Notes under the pieces: generated by a model | Databases searched by the model: none | What the model was told of the DNA's origin: nothing | What the model saw: the letters and a program-made list of their open reading frames with translations, nothing else | Shown: positions 62,716-64,000 of the stretch, piece after piece | Layout of the letters: each line of letters begins with the position of its first letter | Numbering within the stretch: position 1 is the first letter of the stretch | Program-made: the position numbers and the translations under genes | NCBI GenBank assembly: GCA_017303855.1 | Contig: JAFLBL010000007.1 | Coordinates: forward strand, 1 to 64,000 | Length of the DNA: 64,000 nt | Direction: 5' to 3' | Origin: Chitinophagales bacterium | GTDB lineage: Bacteria; Bacteroidota; Bacteroidia; Chitinophagales; Chitinophagaceae

Positions 62716-63886
62716 TTTCCTTTTTATTTAAAACAACTGAATCAGTAAGACTATATAAAAAATGTATCAGGTCTTTTCGTTCACCGGCTGTCAGTACAAA
62801 TCCTTTTATCAACGGATCTTTTAACGGATTCTTCCGGCCATCACCGGCATTGGGGCCACGGGTCAGATTTCTTCCACCCTCTTCATATACACGGATCACT
62901 TCCTCCAATGTCTGCGCCGAACCATCATGCAGATACGGTGCCGTGAAAATGAGGTTGCGCAGAATTGGCACCCGGAATTTTCCTTCATCTCTCGGATTAC
63001 CGGTACTGGCTGCCAGTCCGTGATCCGTTGCCGGGTAACTCCCCTTCCCGTCAATATTATACAATCCTGTATTAAAATAAAAATCGGTTTTACCTTCTGC
63101 TGTTTTCAATTCAGGCCGGGCAAAATTTATTCCGCCATGACAGCGGTAACAAGCCAGTCTGTCTGAAAAAAACAATTGCTTTCCGCGCATAGCCGCCATA
63201 GGTAACGGATAACGGACACTATCCTGGCGATAGCGGTCGTACGCTGTCTCCGCACTGATGAGTGTTTTAATAAAATCGGCAATGGCCAGGCGGATATGTT
63301 CCATTGAAAAGGCAGACGGGTCTGCAGGATACGCCTTGCTGAATAAATACCCGTAGAGCGTATCTGACTGTAACCGCTGCAGTATAAATGCTTCATTTCC
63401 CTTTACACCCATTTCCACCGGGTGTTCACTCATGAGTGGCCGGTTCATCTGCAACTCCGGAAAGTGCACCGCCGTATCGGCACCCGTGAGATAGGGGTTA
63501 AACACCAGGTTTATCAATGGCCGGCTGTTGCGCTGATGCAGATCCCCGAACGCCCCGATGGAACGGTTATAATTATCGGCAAAGGAGAAGCGCGGATCAT
63601 GGCAACTGGCGCAGGAGCGGGTATTATTGACAGAGAGACGGGTATCGTAAAAAAGAAAACGGCCCAGCTCCCGTTTTTCTTCCGAATAAATATTCCCCGG
63701 ATAAAGATAAACGGAATCAGTGATGATAGCAGGAATACGGTCAGCTATACCCGTTTTTTTCCCGGCAGGTGTGCCGCACTGACTGCCCGTTAAAAGCAGT
63801 CCCGTTAATCCGGCGATAAGAAGCATTGCTCTTTTCCGGGAATAATAATGTCCCGGTTGCTCCGGTTGTATCATGCTGGTCAGCAT
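62696..63886 (-). CDS. Di-heme c-type enzyme, MauG/MbnH-like (cytochrome c peroxidase superfamily)
   Basis: A 396-aa exported protein with two c-type heme motifs: CASCH (Cys92-His96) and CYRCH (Cys246-His250). Family blocks: GRFLFYDTRLSVNNTRSC, GLYNIDGKGSYP, EGKFRVPILRN and TAPYLHDGSAQTLEEVI. The last two, with YLHDG at 318-322, are typical of the MauG/MbnH branch. Members are peroxidases or make protein-derived cofactors (MauG makes TTQ; MbnH modifies a Trp of MbnP). It is the first gene of a tight operon with the oxidase-like and propeller-like lipoproteins. A hairpin lies 10 nt upstream of its ATG. Confidence 0.88.
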   Translation of the reverse strand: MLTSMIQPEQPGHYYSRKRAMLLIAGLTGLLLTGSQCGTPAGKKTGIADRIPAIITDSVYLYPGNIYSEEKRELGRFLFYDTRLSVNNTRSCASCHDPRFSFADNYNRSIGAFGDLHQRNSRPLINLVFNPYLTGADTAVHFPELQMNRPLMSEHPVEMGVKGNEAFILQRLQSDTLYGYLFSKAYPADPSAFSMEHIRLAIADFIKTLISAETAYDRYRQDSVRYPLPMAAMRGKQLFFSDRLACYRCHGGINFARPELKTAEGKTDFYFNTGLYNIDGKGSYPATDHGLAASTGNPRDEGKFRVPILRNLIFTAPYLHDGSAQTLEEVIRVYEEGGRNLTRGPNAGDGRKNPLKDPLIKGFVLTAGERKDLIHFLYSLTDSVVLNKKENANPFR

Positions 63887-63895
63887 CGGTTCTAT

Positions 63896-63928
63896 GAAAA
63901 AGGGGCTATACCCGCAGGTACAGCCCCT
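63896..63928 (-). terminator. Hairpin between the right-edge gene and the di-heme operon
   Basis: On the minus strand AGGGGCTGTACC / GGTATAGCCCCT is followed by TTTTT, a good terminator shape. It ends just 10 nt before the di-heme enzyme ATG, leaving no room for a normal promoter, so read-through or attenuation is possible. Confidence 0.7.
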
Positions 63929-63951
63929 CTATAAGCAGATCAAAAAATCAG

Positions 63952-64000
63952 TTATTTAGCGTACTGCGGAATCAGTCCATTGGCCAGTTCGACCATTTTC
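63952..64000 (-). CDS. C-terminus of an unidentified gene continuing beyond the window
   Basis: Reading leftward from the window edge gives KMVELANGLIPQYAK and a TAA stop. Only 15 codons are visible, so no family can be named. It may be the first gene of the di-heme operon or an independent gene ending at the hairpin. Confidence 0.55.
   Translation of the reverse strand, partial: KMVELANGLIPQYAK

Overview
ORGANISM. The window looks like a chromosome segment of a Bacteroidota bacterium, most likely in the Chitinophagaceae/Chitinophagales. The reasons are: many secreted proteins end in type IX secretion (T9SS type A) sorting domains; the ftsX-DUF3098-uppP gene order is typical of the phylum; and many promoters fit the Bacteroidota -33/-7 pattern (TTTG, about 17-21 nt, TAnnTTTG). 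No rRNA, tRNA or CRISPR array was recognised. LAYOUT. (1) 1-12.6 kb is housekeeping: the N-terminal 747 codons of leuS, ftsX, a DUF3098 protein, uppP, two lipoproteins, an MFS transporter, a metallo-beta-lactamase-fold hydrolase, a UPF0104/LPG-synthase-like membrane protein, ruvC, a HIT protein, greA, a 2-hydroxyacid dehydrogenase and rsmA. (2) 12.7-37.1 kb is a run of large T9SS cargo proteins: two giant paralogues with thrombospondin type 3-like calcium repeats, an M1 peptidase, a metallophosphoesterase and a sugar-dehydrogenase-like protein. Most are made of shared modules plus a C-terminal sorting domain. (3) 37.2-45.8 kb is a mixed block: pdxA, an ABC exporter with a LolA-like protein, a small regulator with a membrane partner, and a TonB-dependent receptor. 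(4) 45.9-59.6 kb is a second T9SS cluster, with SdrD B-like proteins and others. Several genes share one promoter/leader module. The cluster has been broken by mobile DNA: a decayed IS21, an IS4-type fragment and an IS66 element. (5) 59.9-63.9 kb is a tight three-gene operon for a di-heme MauG/MbnH-like enzyme, a divergent copper-amine-oxidase-like lipoprotein and a beta-propeller-like lipoprotein. HOW THE GENES WORK TOGETHER. Regions 2 and 4 supply the cell surface with adhesive or enzymatic proteins exported through T9SS. A module with the motif STDG..F recurs just before the sorting domain, and it also occurs alone in a small exported protein. The operon in region 5 is the best candidate for an undescribed system: the oxidase-like protein keeps the topaquinone-type motif T-P-C-N-Y-N-Y but appears to have lost the copper-binding H-x-H, while a MauG-family enzyme, a class known to make protein-derived cofactors, is encoded directly upstream. 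Other unusual structure includes heptad tandem repeats at gene boundaries, two of them arranged as inverted pairs, a 42-bp perfect palindrome, and a palindromic in-frame insertion inside the IS66 transposase.
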